Assembly: GCA_030765055.1 (NCBI GenBank)
Contig: CM060951.1
Coordinates: 52,730,246-52,794,245 of the forward strand
Direction of reading: 5' to 3'
Length of the DNA: 64,000 nt
Origin: Mantis religiosa
Lineage: Eukaryota; Arthropoda; Insecta; Mantodea; Mantidae
Below, piece by piece: positions 1 through 10,743 of the stretch; within the stretch, counting starts at the first letter, position 1, and every line of letters starts with the position of its first letter. Below the pieces are notes generated by a model. The model ran no database searches. It saw only the letters and a list, made by a program, of their open reading frames with translations, and was not told the origin of the DNA. Made by a program: the position numbers and the translations under genes.

Positions 1-2744
1 CCTCTCGCAAAGCATGTAAATTATACCTATTGAGCTACTTCTCCCGTGTACGATCTGGCCCTGTGCTCATCCGTTTCCATCCATGGTTAGGTCGTCACAA
101 TATACAACTCTCACTGGTTCAGCAGTTCATTCCTGAAAACATTTCTAAAACATTGAGTGGCAAAGTTCCGATTTACAAGCAAAGAGGAGCTTCTGGTAGA
201 ACTATTCCCGTGCATAACAGCGCTTTCCAGCAAAGCCTCTATATAAGGCTTAATGAAAGGAGTACAGTACTTGATTTTGCTGTTTGCCGAATTTTTCACA
301 TCCCTGTAAATCATTACCGCTTATTTGAAACCATTGATTCACTGGGTCTACATAAGTTTACTTAACCTTACTTTTGAATATTTCTCACAAGTACAATCTT
401 CCCAATTCTTGCACACCCTTTCCCTATAATAAATTAATATTAGTAGCCACTTTTTACTCCTTTCAGTTACCTACTATTTCGTCATACTTTTTTAAATCTT
501 CTCCTCTGTTTTTCATAATCACGCTCTAATCTCTCTTCCCTTTCTGGAATTTGACAAGCTGTATTCATTTTGACGTAATTGCAAAATTGATAATTTTTCT
601 GTACATTATTTATCTCTTCTTTCAGCTTATTAACTTCACCTCACTCAGCCTAGATATACCTGAGTTACATTTTTGATGTCATAACTTCTCCCCATTTTGT
701 CTTTCCTTCTCTTTTTTTATTACGATTAGTACTCTTCTCTTTCCGCCTTTTCCCTCCCCCGATTATCCATTGTTTCATCCCATTTGCTCACACCTTTTCC
801 TCTACCTCTCCCGACCACTTAATATGATTTTCTTTCTGCAATTTACCCATAATAGCCATATTTTGCCTGTACGCCCCTATTATTTGATCTTCATTGCTTA
901 ATGCTCATTCCTTGTATACCCACACTTATTTCTCTCTGTTTTTCCCTGATTCACCGTGTCCCAAAACTTGTTTTTAACAATTCTTAGTGTGATGGAAAAA
1001 TAAGAAAATAAGAAAAATGGTTCATGAACTGGCAAAGAGGGACAAATCAAAGCTAAAAATCCGGAGTTTATTACACATGACCTTTGCTCTCTGGTACGTA
1101 TTTCAAAAGCAGACGTACTATGTACGGCCACTTACAGACAGAATGTTTAGTTCTTTTTTTCTTTTCATTCTCATCAAGAGGATACCTAAAAGCAATGGTA
1201 AACCTAAGTTGCTATGCGCTGTTTTTAACGAGGTTTTGTGACCAGCAACGAAAAAATACTTTGGACCAGATGCATGAAATCTTACTTTAGCAACTGCACT
1301 TAGGGAGAAATAGACTCCGTTTTAATAACTAGGTACTAAAATGGTGATCGGAGCATATATACACCAGCGTACTGTGTGACTTTTTCTATCTTGAATGTTG
1401 TGAACAAAGCTCTTTAAGTTTATCTCAGTTAAGTGTTGTAGAACGAACAGTATATTGCGATACAAGGGCGATAAATGGATCATTATATAACAAGAAAGTG
1501 TTAAAAATAGGAGATATAGCTCGGTACTTTGAAATTCTTTAGGCATTTACCTCAGTATATACTACATCCTTTTTGTTATAGAACAGTTAATAATAGAAAC
1601 GGTGCTAATTAAATAAATAATTTACTGACAGCTGTTGCTCATGATAGATCCAGTGACTAACATTAATTAACCCAGGTGGTAAAGTGGCGATTGGTTATTG
1701 TCCATCTCTGCTTGTTCATGTTTAAAATATAGTAACTTCTAGTTCATATTGGCTGATTTAGAAATTGAATTCTATGAAAATACTAACGAACAAAAAGGAA
1801 ATAAATTTCCGTTTAAATGATAAACTTATACTATAAGTATATTTTGATTTTATGCCAGAAATAATAAAAATATCAAACGTCACCGAATTTGAAATATTTT
1901 ATGCAAATATGTGGAGAAATAGAAGTAAAACAAATAGATAGGTTAGGTTACCAGCATTTATTGTAGAAATTATTATATAAGCGAAAATTGAAGGTAAAAA
2001 AAAACATTAATATAAAAAATTAGGTGGCTATATTAGTGCCAAAGAGCAAATTCCTTTATTTAAACTTAAGCTTTAAATGACTTTCAGGAACAAAAGTAAA
2101 TGAACTGCTTGAAGAAATGTGTAGTAATTTAACAAAGGATCGTAACTTCATTCTCAAAGAGATCTATACGTGTTCGTAAAGGTCGTCTGTTAGAGAGAAA
2201 CAACGGCTTATAAGATCGAGAACATCTATAGACTTGGCTACGGAGGTTAGTAACATTCACAGTGTTTTAGGAAGCTTATAAAAATGTAGAATGTGGTATG
2301 TGCAGATTATCTCTGCATCGTAATCGAGTGCAGTGTTAAAGAGCAAAAGGATATTAATTTTAAGTTCTCTTGTTTATTTTGATCTTCTCATTACTTCATT
2401 TTATAGTTCGATTCATGTCTGTTACTTTTCTTAATTTTCACTAGCCATTCAAATTAAGACTTACAAAGGCATCCATTTTAATTAATTTCAGCATCTGTGT
2501 AAACTACCCCATACATATCTTGAAAAGGAAACCATAAAACGTTCAAAATGCCCCATTCGTCGTAGGAAATAGGTAGGTTTAACGTGTTGATAAGCAATTC
2601 TTCATAATTAATATTCTACTTTTTAAGACTTTAAGGGAATGAAGATTTAGCCTTAAATGTTTTATCCCTCAAAACCTAACATTCTGAAACATTGCTTTTT
2701 TTAAATTTGTGCTTAAAAGAATGAAATGTTTTGTACAGAAGTCT
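1..2744. other. AT-rich stretch, no gene recognised
   Basis: An open frame of 111 codons at 30-365 (+) matches no family I know and is not continued by spliced exons that I can see. The rest is AT-rich with short pyrimidine-rich runs around 400-850. I see no repeat boundary or RNA gene here. Confidence 0.5.
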
Positions 2745-2748
2745 ATAT

Positions 2749-3141
2749 TGTCGCGAGCCATTGTTGATCGAGGCGGCAAGGCATTCAAAGGGACAGGCAG
2801 TGTAGTGTGTAGATAAAGGCTCGCCGAAACGGCGGGGGAGGGGGGGGGGAAGGAGATGGATTTCTCGAGAGTTCGTCTTTGTTCTAGCCGGGTCTCGACT
2901 GTTTGAGAAAATTCCGGAATGTGAGTAATCTATAAAAAGGCAGCTCGCTCGCCAAAAGAGTGAGACGGTAATTGAACGTGCGCGCGTGAACAGCTGGTGA
3001 GCTGTGTTGAACTTGCAAGTTGTATTGTGTATGTGACGTAATTCTGAACTGCTGCGCACGAAGTGTGTTTCTACGGAAATAAAGTGCAATTTTTGGTGTC
3101 TGTAACCTGGACTTTGAATTTCACGAACCTACAAAGTTACA
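2749..3141 (+). mobile_element. Solo LTR of a Gypsy-like retrotransposon (LTR1)
   Basis: The 393-bp element starts TGTCGCG and ends AAAGTTACA. It is flanked on both sides by the 4-bp direct repeat ATAT (2745-2748 and 3142-3145). It has a TATA box (TATAAAAAGG, 2931-2940) and a polyadenylation signal AATAAA (3078-3083), in the order expected for U3-R-U5. No internal region or second LTR lies next to it, so it is a solo LTR left by LTR-LTR recombination. Its last 25 bp closely match the ends of the LTRs at 27525, 18519 and 34000. Assignment to Gypsy rather than another LTR superfamily is inference from the 4-bp duplication. Confidence 0.8.
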
Positions 3142-3145
3142 ATAT

Positions 3146-4311
3146 TGTGCACTGTTGACTATCGTGCCAACATTTAACCTTTGTAAGATACATGTTAAAA
3201 TCTGTTTTCTTATTTCAAAATAAATGTCTGCTATCACTATTTTTGGTGTAATAATGGGCTAAATATTTACCCAAAATGTGCATGTGGAATCCCAAATTCT
3301 ATATATTAGAAATGATAATCTCTTTTCGTTCCACACAAAGATCCATTGTTTAAATACATTTTAGTCTAAATCTCTATATACTTATGCATTAGAAGACAAT
3401 ATTCTTATGGCTGGAGCATTAAATCATTTTACTGCCCTCATTACTGTAAAATTCCATTATTTATTTTCAAGAACACATCACTCTTAGACTGGCCTCTAAA
3501 GAGAATGTGAGTTTTGGTATAAGACTTTCACTTTTTTATCAGCTATATTTCTGGATCGTGCTGGTTTTATATTCCCTTTACTAAAAGATCCACGTACTTT
3601 GTATTTTTCTCCTTAAAGCAGTTTCCTGAAGGCCTGACCATTCTCAAAGCAAATATCCCTATCGGCTTTTAGGGCGTGTAATCGATGATCCACAGTGAGG
3701 TATGTGTCGGAGTATCTGCTCGCTGGGGGAGAACCAGTACATCCACACAATTTAACATATTATAGGTAATGTTTTCTGGATTGTTGATATGCAGTGCTTC
3801 AGTTAAGCATGTTGTTTGCGTATGGGCTATTGAGCATAAATACCACATTTACTTAAAAGATTAATTCCCTCATCTGTGGTATCATACACCATAGAATTGC
3901 CGTTACAAGTTATATATCTGCACAACTATATCATGATTAACACAGTCTTGTACCATTCAGCCTAACGTTTCATTGAAAAAGCGTGAAATATATTTGAAGA
4001 ATAAATTTCTTTGCAGATCTCAAAATCTGTTCATTTTGTTTTCAATAATTGCAGTGATGTTCTATTACTAATGAAACCTAAGGTAGCAATGTAAATTTAA
4101 CGATAATAGACAGCAAAATTCTTCAGCTTTTGGAGCTAATAGCCGTTACAGTCAAACGGAAGGTATTAGCTATACAGTGACTAAGCGTTATGAGTTACAC
4201 CCGCGATTTTATGATACAAGAATCAAAATATCCGTTTACCTTTCCTTACATTTATAAAAATACTGATTGTTTATTTAATTTTTGTCTGCTTTAATTTATA
4301 ATTGAAGTGTC
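3146..4311. other. No gene seen
   Basis: AT-rich DNA of about 1.2 kb without long open frames or repeats that I can recognise. Confidence 0.5.
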
Positions 4312-4313
4312 TA

Positions 4314-5669
4314 TTTCAGAAACCACCTAAGTGCGCATTTTTCAACTTTCGGAAAACTAAAAGGACTGTTTTGGAGCTTAAGTATAGGTCTAGTCTCCTT
4401 CAAATATTTTTTTAACCAAATGAAAAACATGCTATCGAAATAATCTATTTTTTAAAGCTTTTTTGTTTTCTTTAAGTTTTTGAGTCATAAATTTTTGAAA
4501 AAAAAATGCACTTAGGTGGTTTGTGCAATAAATGTGTTTCCAAAGTGTTTTTTAATTATTATTAAAATTAATTCAAACCATTATTTTTTACCTGTTTTGG
4601 TATAAAAGGTAAGTATCAGACACACTTAAGTATAAAAAGTGTGTTTTATTGGTCTGAATAAAAAATACAATTAGACTACTCGCTACAGTATACAAAGATC
4701 TGGCCTTATTCACTTATTCAGCTGCTAGAAAGTCTTCTGGCAACTCCTCATCAGTTGTTGGCCATTGGATGATAGTGTCATAGAAGTCTCCATATCCCAC
4801 AGTGTATTCCATCAACTTTTTATATCGTCTATCTTTTGTTTTTGTTGATTGGGACCTAAAACCAAAAATCTCACCGTGCAAGACCCGACAAATTTTAAAA
4901 TTTGTTATAGCCTACAAAAATGTTTAGCTAAAAGTAAAATATAAACCTTTAAAATAATCTTGGTAAACTAAAAGTAAACATACCTTCCCCAAAGGATAAG
5001 CTTTCTATGTTGGTAGTTCCGGAGGGCTGGCAGCTTTTAGCAATATGAAGGTAGATGTTGTTATTCTTCCAATGAATTCGCTTGCTACTACCACTTTTCC
5101 CGGAGTATCCTTGTAGTAGAGAAACTGCTTGTACTGGGACACTTTGAATGGTTCCTTACTTTCCTGCCTGATGTTTCGTCCGAATTTGGCATTTTCTTAT
5201 ATGATTTGGGCCACCACTTTTTGAAACTGAGAACATCGTGTCATGTAAGGTGATATACAGTAAATCGGCCAGACTTACTAGCTTTTAGCATGAGCTCTGC
5301 ATATTCATCACGAGTATAAATCCTGTCCATCTTTCTCAAGAGACGCTTTATGCTTCCAAAATCTCTGCTACTTGGTGAAAATGAGTGGCCACGTATAGGA
5401 ATGTTGTGAGTTATTGTCCCAGCGAGACACAAAACACGTGATGCCATTAAGGCCGCCAACCGTCACGAGTGAAATTTACCGCAGAAAGAACCTAAGCGAC
5501 ATCTTTTGGGTTCTTTCTGAAGTAAACGGATTATTTTCAAGGCTGAAAATAGCATTGCTGATATGAAACATAGGTTATTTATGCACTAAAAGATGTTTTT
5601 TTTTTTAAATTGTACAGTACCAACAAAAACAAATTTTTTGATATTTTGTCTCTTAGGTGGTTTCTGAAA
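4314..5669 (-). mobile_element. TA-flanked DNA transposon with 18-bp inverted ends
   Basis: The ends read TTTCAGAAACCACCTAAG at 4314-4331 and its exact reverse complement at 5652-5669. Both are flanked by TA (4312-4313 and 5670-5671), so the duplicated target is TA, or the inverted ends are 20 bp. The body of 1356 bp carries a decayed two-exon reading frame on the minus strand. A further inverted copy of the end motif (CTTAGGTGGTTTGTGC) lies inside at about 4510-4526. The TA target would fit the Tc1/mariner group, but the encoded protein does not look like a mariner transposase, so the superfamily is unassigned. Confidence 0.7.
4714..5459 (-). pseudogene. Transposase-like gene remnant with one intron
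   Basis: The first exon (5459 down to 4984) encodes a frame with IRGHSFSPSSRDFGSIKRLL and, after a stop and in the same phase, KKWWPKSYKKMPNS. A frameshift leads into KVVVASEFIGRITTSTFILL, ending AYPLGK at a GTATGT donor (4983-4978). A 128-bp intron ends TTTTAG at 4856. Exon two (4855-4714) runs through VPINKNK and, after a frameshift, YGDFYDTIIQWPTTDEELPE to a TAA. I recall similar RDFG/WWP proteins as uncharacterised, multicopy proteins in insect genomes, but I cannot name the family. The N-terminal half is absent. In-frame stops and at least two frameshifts make it non-functional. Position inside the inverted ends suggests it is the element's own gene. Confidence 0.6.
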
Positions 5670-5721
5670 TAAACGATTCAACTGTAGATTTACTTGAGAA
5701 TAAAAGCAGTCCAGTCTTTAC

Positions 5722-5873
5722 AGTCACCGTGTGGCATTGTTGTACTGCTGACACAGGCCGGAGCCGGACGCTTGACAGGAGAGAAAAGGTCAGAGAGAGG
5801 CTCCAGAGGCTGCCATTGTTGCTGCCGCTAAAGTTCTCGGAAGGTCAGCGGCTTTCTAGAAGCAATGGCTGAG
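5722..5873 (+). repeat. Left arm of a 150-bp dispersed inverted repeat
   Basis: This segment, beginning GTCACCGTGTGGCATTGTTG, is matched in reverse complement at 9764-9905 at roughly 80% identity by eye. Shared landmarks are the CACAGGCCGGAG and CTTGACAGGAGAGAAAAGG blocks. No coding content is evident. Confidence 0.7.
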
Positions 5874-6653
5874 AGGTGTTAGGAGCGGCAATTGTTTGTT
5901 CGCTATTGCGACAGTCGACGATTGAAGTGTACCGCCCTGTTTTGTTTTCGTGCAGCTAAACACCGAGTCAGTCTCGAACACAACTAATTGTGAATTTTAC
6001 GTCATTTTACTGCAGCAAAAGTTGTTCTAAATTTTTCAAACCAGATTTCTAAATCTAAGTAACCCATGCAGTCACATTACTTACAATTGCTCAATTTTTC
6101 TGTGAAATGTATTAACGTTAAATTATAGTGATTGGGGTATATAATTGAAAATGTTGAGTACGCCTTGTGGTTTATCAGAAATATTCCTTGAGGAATAGTT
6201 CGTCATACCCCCTTGTTACCGAGGTAGTTCAGTTGCTTGGTGCAATTAAGGGAAAGCTGAATATCCATGTTCAAATCTCTGCTGTGGTATTGAACGTTTC
6301 TAATACAATCCTTCCAACAATAATCAAACCTGTTTGCTTAACTGTAAAGCAAATGTCAATGTTTACCATTGTTGTTTGATCAATATTGCTCTTTACTTGC
6401 CAGTGACCTAACACAATTGACAATTACAAGGTAATTTCTCAGGGGTAGTAATTCTAATGCCATAGTTCGAGATAAATAACTCTTGCTGACTGTAAGGCAA
6501 TCGTCCTCTGAGTTACAGGAGCCTCTTGCACCTTTCGCCTTCCTCGTACAACAAAGAAAACGGTAAAAGCAGTAGGATCTGGCAATAAACGAAGAGGGGA
6601 TCCTGTTATTATTTGCCAGTGTTAAATGAAATAAATACTTATTACAAAACTAA
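5874..6653. other. No gene seen
   Basis: Unique-looking AT-rich sequence up to the target duplication of the next element. The open frame at 6167-6379 is not recognisable. Confidence 0.45.
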
Positions 6654-6668
6654 CAGACTATCAGATCG

Positions 6669-7081
6669 AAATTAATTGTTCCTTCACACTGGCCGTGTGT
6701 AGGCTAAATTGTGGAAACGTAGAGTTAGACTGAAAAATTCAATGGCATAGCCGGGATTTGAACCACGGATCTTTAGCCTACACACGGCCAGTGAGAAAGA
6801 ACAATTAATTTCCATTAATTGACCTAATAGTGGTTAACTATAAAGCCCGGGCCTTAAAGTACTTACACGTTGTAAGTCGCCATTAAGGTTGTTGTCTCAT
6901 GTGTTTATGAGAACTCCTAAGCGGTTTACCGGAAAAAACACGAGTCAGTTTGAGAAGTTAATGTCATGTCGGCACGTTGGCCATAGTAGCGCAATGGTTA
7001 GAGCGGCTGGACGGAGACCAGAAGATCCATGGTTCAAATCCCGGCCATGGCATTGAATTTTTCAGTCTGATTGTACGTTTC
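6669..7081 (+). mobile_element. Family C foldback tRNA-like retroposon, copy C1
   Basis: The 413-bp element is bounded by a 15-bp target duplication (CAGACTATyAGATCG) at 6654-6668 and 7082-7096, with one mismatch. It begins with a reversed piece: the 3' part of the tRNA-like domain plus its trailer (to about 6773). Then comes a forward body containing the conserved boxes AAAGCCCGGGCCTTAAAG and AACTCCTAAGCGGTTTACCG, and it ends with a complete forward tRNA-like domain and the trailer CATTGAATTTTTCAGTCTGA. There is no poly-A tail. The long target duplication points to LINE-assisted retroposition. Confidence 0.8.
6980..7052 (+). pseudogene. tRNA-like domain of C1
   Basis: The 73-nt stretch has tRNA proportions. 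A 5' GCCATAG faces a 3' CCATGGC acceptor strand. The D arm is GCGC/GAGC around AATGGTTA, the anticodon arm has loop ACGGAGA, and the T loop is TTCAAAT closed by G-C pairs. Box A- and box B-like sequences for RNA polymerase III are present. Mismatches in the T stem and C instead of U before the anticodon argue against a working tRNA. Confidence 0.6.
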
Positions 7082-7096
7082 CAGACTATTAGATCG

Positions 7097-7822
7097 TGAT
7101 TTTCTTACTTCTCGTGAACACGAACACACGAGTCAATCAACAATCTATTTTTTCATTCAACTGTTTAGTCAACATCAACTAGTAACATACAAAAACTAAA
7201 ATTCTCTATTTGGTCCATCATAATCTTCAACAGATCGAATTGATATCTGGGTTATGGACAGTATGGGGATCTTGCTCTTGAGCTGGAAAGATAACAAGCG
7301 CAGATGTACATCAACGTTCACTGGTGGCTCACAGGTTGCCAAAACCAACGTGACTAAACCTCCATTTCCCGCAGTACCAATACAGTCCCTTTTCATTATA
7401 GATCTCTTCATGTAGGAATATAAACAGTACTGTTTTCAACTACTTTGCAGATCCCTTACACGCAGTTTTATTAATTCTGAAGCAAAGGAATTCATGAACT
7501 TTCTGTGTATTCAAATTAAACTTTGAGAATCATGGGTTTCAGGCCACCTAAAAGCACCAAAACATCAATTTAAGCAGGGCTGAATAAAATTACTTTATTT
7601 TACACAAGTGTACTTTAAACAATACATGTGCTTATTATCTTAGCACCTTTATCACTTACATAATTTCTGAACAGAACAAGTAAAACCACAAGTGTTGGTC
7701 AAAACTATGAATTCATCATGCAAAGCACCTTGTTACTCTCGTACCCTGACCACAAATACAGTCTACCTACATTTTCATTCTGTTTGCCCTTCAACAGCTC
7801 GCTTTATGTATGTGCAGATCAT

Positions 7823-7878
<56 letters not shown>

Positions 7879-8128
7879 ACTTAAGTTTACATGAATGGAT
7901 ATTACTCCTCTTTTCTCAGAATGACTTTTATAATTGGATTAAAGTACTATATATTGAAAAATGTTTACTATTACACTTTAAATAATTAAATTTATGTCTT
8001 CAAGTTTAGACCAAGGGCTTGTTAAATCGTCTTAATTTCGAATTATGTCTGATTTTGTAATACAGACAAAACCATAAGCAGCAGACCAATTTTTACCTCG
8101 TAAAAATATCTGTTGTTGAAACGTCTAA
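7097..8128. other. No gene recognised; contains a 50-A tract
   Basis: A minus-strand frame at 7196-7411 has protein-like composition (QLKSKIPILSITQISIRSVE) but I recognise no family. A homopolymer of 50 A residues lies at 7827-7876 and could be the tail of an old retroposon reading plus-strand. I cannot find its start. Confidence 0.45.
7827..7876 (+). repeat. Poly-A tract of 50
   Basis: An uninterrupted A run follows ATCATAAGT. It may be a retroposon tail or simple expansion. The upstream 300 bp does not match any other repeat in this window. Confidence 0.9.
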
Positions 8129-8142
8129 TTCATGGCACGTAA

Positions 8143-8389
8143 AGGCCGCGCCGTGGCTCAGTGGTTAGACCGCTTGGCTCTTACCAAGGCGGCCCTGGTT
8201 CGATTCCAGGCGACAGCAAAGTGAGATTTGTGGTGGATAACACGGCGCTGGGGCGGGTTTTCTCCGGGACCTCCGGTTTCCCCCACAATTTCATTCCACC
8301 GGTGCTCCGTCTTCCTCTCATATATCAACAGTGTCACCGCCTGCGGTGCCGTATGTAGTAAAAGCGGGCGTTAAACACTACACATTCAT
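8143..8389 (+). mobile_element. tRNA-derived SINE, family A, copy 1
   Basis: The 5' head GGCCGCGCCGTGGCTCAGTG has a box A-like motif, and GGTTCGATTCCAGGCGA is a good box B. The body (GGGCGGGTTTTCTCCGGGAC, then GTCACCGCCTGCGGTGCCGT) is shared with 54225-54470. A 14-bp target duplication TTCATGGsACGTAA flanks it (8129-8142 and 8390-8403, one mismatch). The 3' end is a short CATT-rich tail. Confidence 0.9.
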
Positions 8390-8403
8390 TTCATGGGACG
8401 TAA

Positions 8404-8846
8404 GTTTATCTTCGAATTGAGCGCTATTCGTTGCTTTTTGTTTCGATTTCTTAATATTTTATTACCTTCTAGAGATCCAGGGTGGTACTATGAATTTGTT
8501 TGCTGAAATTTCATGCAAGGGGAATGGAATTTCAAAACCAAAGCTAAGTCTATTCTTAAAGATGTGTCTATTGTTTAGCTCTTCTATTGCTCTTCTACAT
8601 ATTGTGAGAGCGAGGATTACGTAGATTTGGAAATCTGGTTTGCGGAAATTTAGAACAACTTTTGATGCAGCAAAAAGACGTGAAATTGACAATCAGCTGT
8701 CTTCGAGGCTGTCTCCGTGTTTTGCTGCACCAAAACAAATGAAAGAAATCATTGTGGTACACTTCTATCATCGACTGTCAAAATCCAACAAACAACTGCC
8801 GCTCCTAACATCTTGCCGGTATTTATACCTCCCCAGCCATTATTTC
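8404..8846. other. No gene seen
   Basis: AT-rich spacer between the SINE and the mariner element. Short open frames here are not recognisable. Confidence 0.5.
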
Positions 8847-8848
8847 TA

Positions 8849-9764
8849 CGAGGGCTGTTCAATAAAGAATGATTATAATTTTTTACGGTCATAATTTTTC
8901 GCACTAAAATTCAATCTTATTTTATTCTGTTAGCTTAATGTGAAACAAACACACTGTAGTAGTTTCATTATTGGTTCTCCTGGTTCCCGCCTGGGAGAAC
9001 CAGGCAAGTTCAGACATGTTCAGTATCGCCTACCGCTGCAATGGAGGTAACAGGCAGTTAAAGTTGATGTTAGAGGAAGATCCGGAGTTTCTTTCAAACG
9101 TAATCACTGCTGATGAAACTTGGCTATATCATTTTGATCCTGAGAGAAAACAGCAAGGCTTAGTGTGGAAATCTCCTTCGTCATCAACCCGAAAAAACAA
9201 AAGTGGTTGCTTCTGCTGGGAAAGTTATGGTCATCTCATTCTTTGAAATTCATGGAATGGTTTATCAGCATGTTGTGTCTGCACACACATCAGTAACTGG
9301 ACAAAACTACAGGGATATCCTGAAAACATTGCAAATCCATATCAGGCGCAAAAGACATTTCCGTGAAGCAGGCTTGATGCTGCGCCACGATAATGCGCGG
9401 CCATATATTGCCAATGTTTTGGCTGAATATCTTGCAAAAATCAACGTGAAGTGCATCCCTCACTCTCCCTATAGTCCAGATTTAGCACCATGCGACTTTT
9501 TCTATTCTCTAACTTGAAGAAATACCTTCGTGGGAGGCATTATCCATCATCAGAAGCAGTGGTGAAGGCTACGGAGGCAATTTTGAGGGATCTCTCAAAA
9601 ATGGTTTTCAACATGTCTTTGAAGACTGACACAAACGCTGGGACAAGTGCATCGCATTCAGTGGAGACTTTTTTGAGAAGGGCCATTAAAATTATGAGGA
9701 TGAGTACAGGTACGTTGTCAAAAAAATGAAAAAAATGTGATCACTGCTTATTGAACAGCCATTG
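8849..9764 (+). mobile_element. Internally deleted mariner, copy 1
   Basis: The left end CGAGGGCTGTTCAATAAAGA follows a TA (8847-8848), and the right end carries the inverted counterpart (TTATTGAACAGCC). The right-hand TA has decayed to CA. At 916 bp it is about 400 bp shorter than a usual 1.3 kb mariner. The missing part is the transposase N-terminus. The copy at 60205-61121 has the same ends and the same deletion. Confidence 0.85.
8971..9729 (+). pseudogene. Mariner transposase remnant (DD34D), C-terminal two-thirds
   Basis: Successive frames read MLEEDPEFLSNVITADETWL (first catalytic Asp in ADETW), KVMVISFFEIHGMVYQHVV, LRHDNARPYIA (second Asp) and HSPYSPDLAPCDFF (third Asp). There are 34 residues between the second and third aspartates, as in mariner transposases. 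The last part, LKKYLRGRHYPSSEAVVKA, is in a third frame. At least two frameshifts and the absent N-terminal helix-turn-helix domain make it inactive, although all three catalytic aspartates survive. Confidence 0.85.
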
Positions 9765-9905
9765 CAGAAAGCCGCAGACCTTTCGATAACTTAAGCGGCA
9801 GCAATAATGGGCAGAACTTTCTGCAGCCTCTGTCTGTCCTTTTCTCTCCTGTCAAGCGCCCGACTCCGGCCTGTGGCAGTAGCACAACAATGCCACACGG
9901 TGACA
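9764..9905 (-). repeat. Right arm of the 150-bp inverted repeat
   Basis: Reverse complement of 5722-5873. It abuts the right end of the mariner, which therefore seems to have inserted into or beside this repeat. Confidence 0.7.
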
Positions 9906-10350
9906 TAATTTAGAATGTTCTAAACAGCAGAGAACCAAATAAAGTATAAAAAGTAAATAAATTCCTGCTTGTAGCCTTTCAGGTTGTTACATTTATTTTA
10001 AGATGAACCATTTAAGAGAGGTTGCCATTAAATGGTATAAATATACCGAGTTGGATGACTTAGATAAGCTCGGTTTCGGCCTCCTGAATCGTCCATCCTG
10101 GCCCAGGGTTTTTTCTTACTTTTCCCTCAGATGAATTATATGATACCGCACATTTTCCTATCCATTCCTTATTATCTAATTTCCCTCTTTCTTTTGCCGG
10201 AGAGGTGGGTTTGGCGCTGGTTTGCTGCCTAGTACACTGCGTGCGCCTTAAGGAAACTGTTGCTTCACGGGCATGACCCAGTTTGTCCATGCGTATTGCG
10301 GGAGGGTTATGAAGAGGCAGCCTGAGCTACATGGTCCTGAAACGCCAATC
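9906..10350. other. No gene seen
   Basis: AT-rich, then a more GC-balanced stretch around 10050-10330 whose start (GAGTTGGATGACTTAGATAA) faintly resembles a tRNA D-arm region. I could not support a SINE call. Confidence 0.4.
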
Positions 10351-10612
10351 AATTCTTCTTTCAAACAGGCCGCGTGTAGGGCAATGTTAAAAAGGTCGAA
10401 TTAAAGGAGAAGGTTCAATGCCATAGCAGAGAAAACTTGTTCTAATCAACAAGAGATACTATGGTACATAACGCACCAGCATGATGTTAAGCTTGGCAAC
10501 TGAATCGCATTTTCCCCCAGAAACACAGAGGAAAGATTGCTTGTTATGACATATTACAATGATAGTTTACAATGTCGCAAATACATTAAGTCCTGAACTT
10601 CAATGTTTGACG
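10351..10612 (-). repeat. Old, diverged family C copy (reverse)
   Basis: Landmarks of family C appear in reverse order at low identity: CAGGCCGCGTGTAGG, TTCAATGCCATAGC, ACTATGGTACATAACGCACC, GATGTTAAGCTTGGCAACTG and TCGCAAATACATTAAGTCC. It is much more decayed than its neighbour C2. Confidence 0.5.
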
Positions 10613-10671
10613 AACTATGTTCATAGGTTAAAGAATAATTTTATGGAAATTAATTGTTCTGAAAAATCCAA

Positions 10672-10743
10672 TGCCATAACCGGGATTTGAACCACGGATC
10701 TTCTGGTTTCCGCCCAGCCGCTCTACCATTGAGCTACTATGGC
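10672..10743 (-). pseudogene. Reversed tRNA-like domain of C2
   Basis: Complete 72-nt reverse copy of the family C tRNA-like domain, with ATTTGAACCACGG as the complement of the T-loop/box B region. It faces the forward domain at 10994-11065, so a transcript could fold into a long hairpin. Confidence 0.6.

Noticed and set aside
30..365. 111-codon open frame at the window start
   Set aside because: No family recognised, no continuation and no repeat context, so I do not call a gene.
7692..7985. 97-codon frame with a poly-lysine stretch
   Set aside because: The lysines come from the 50-A tract; no protein similarity.
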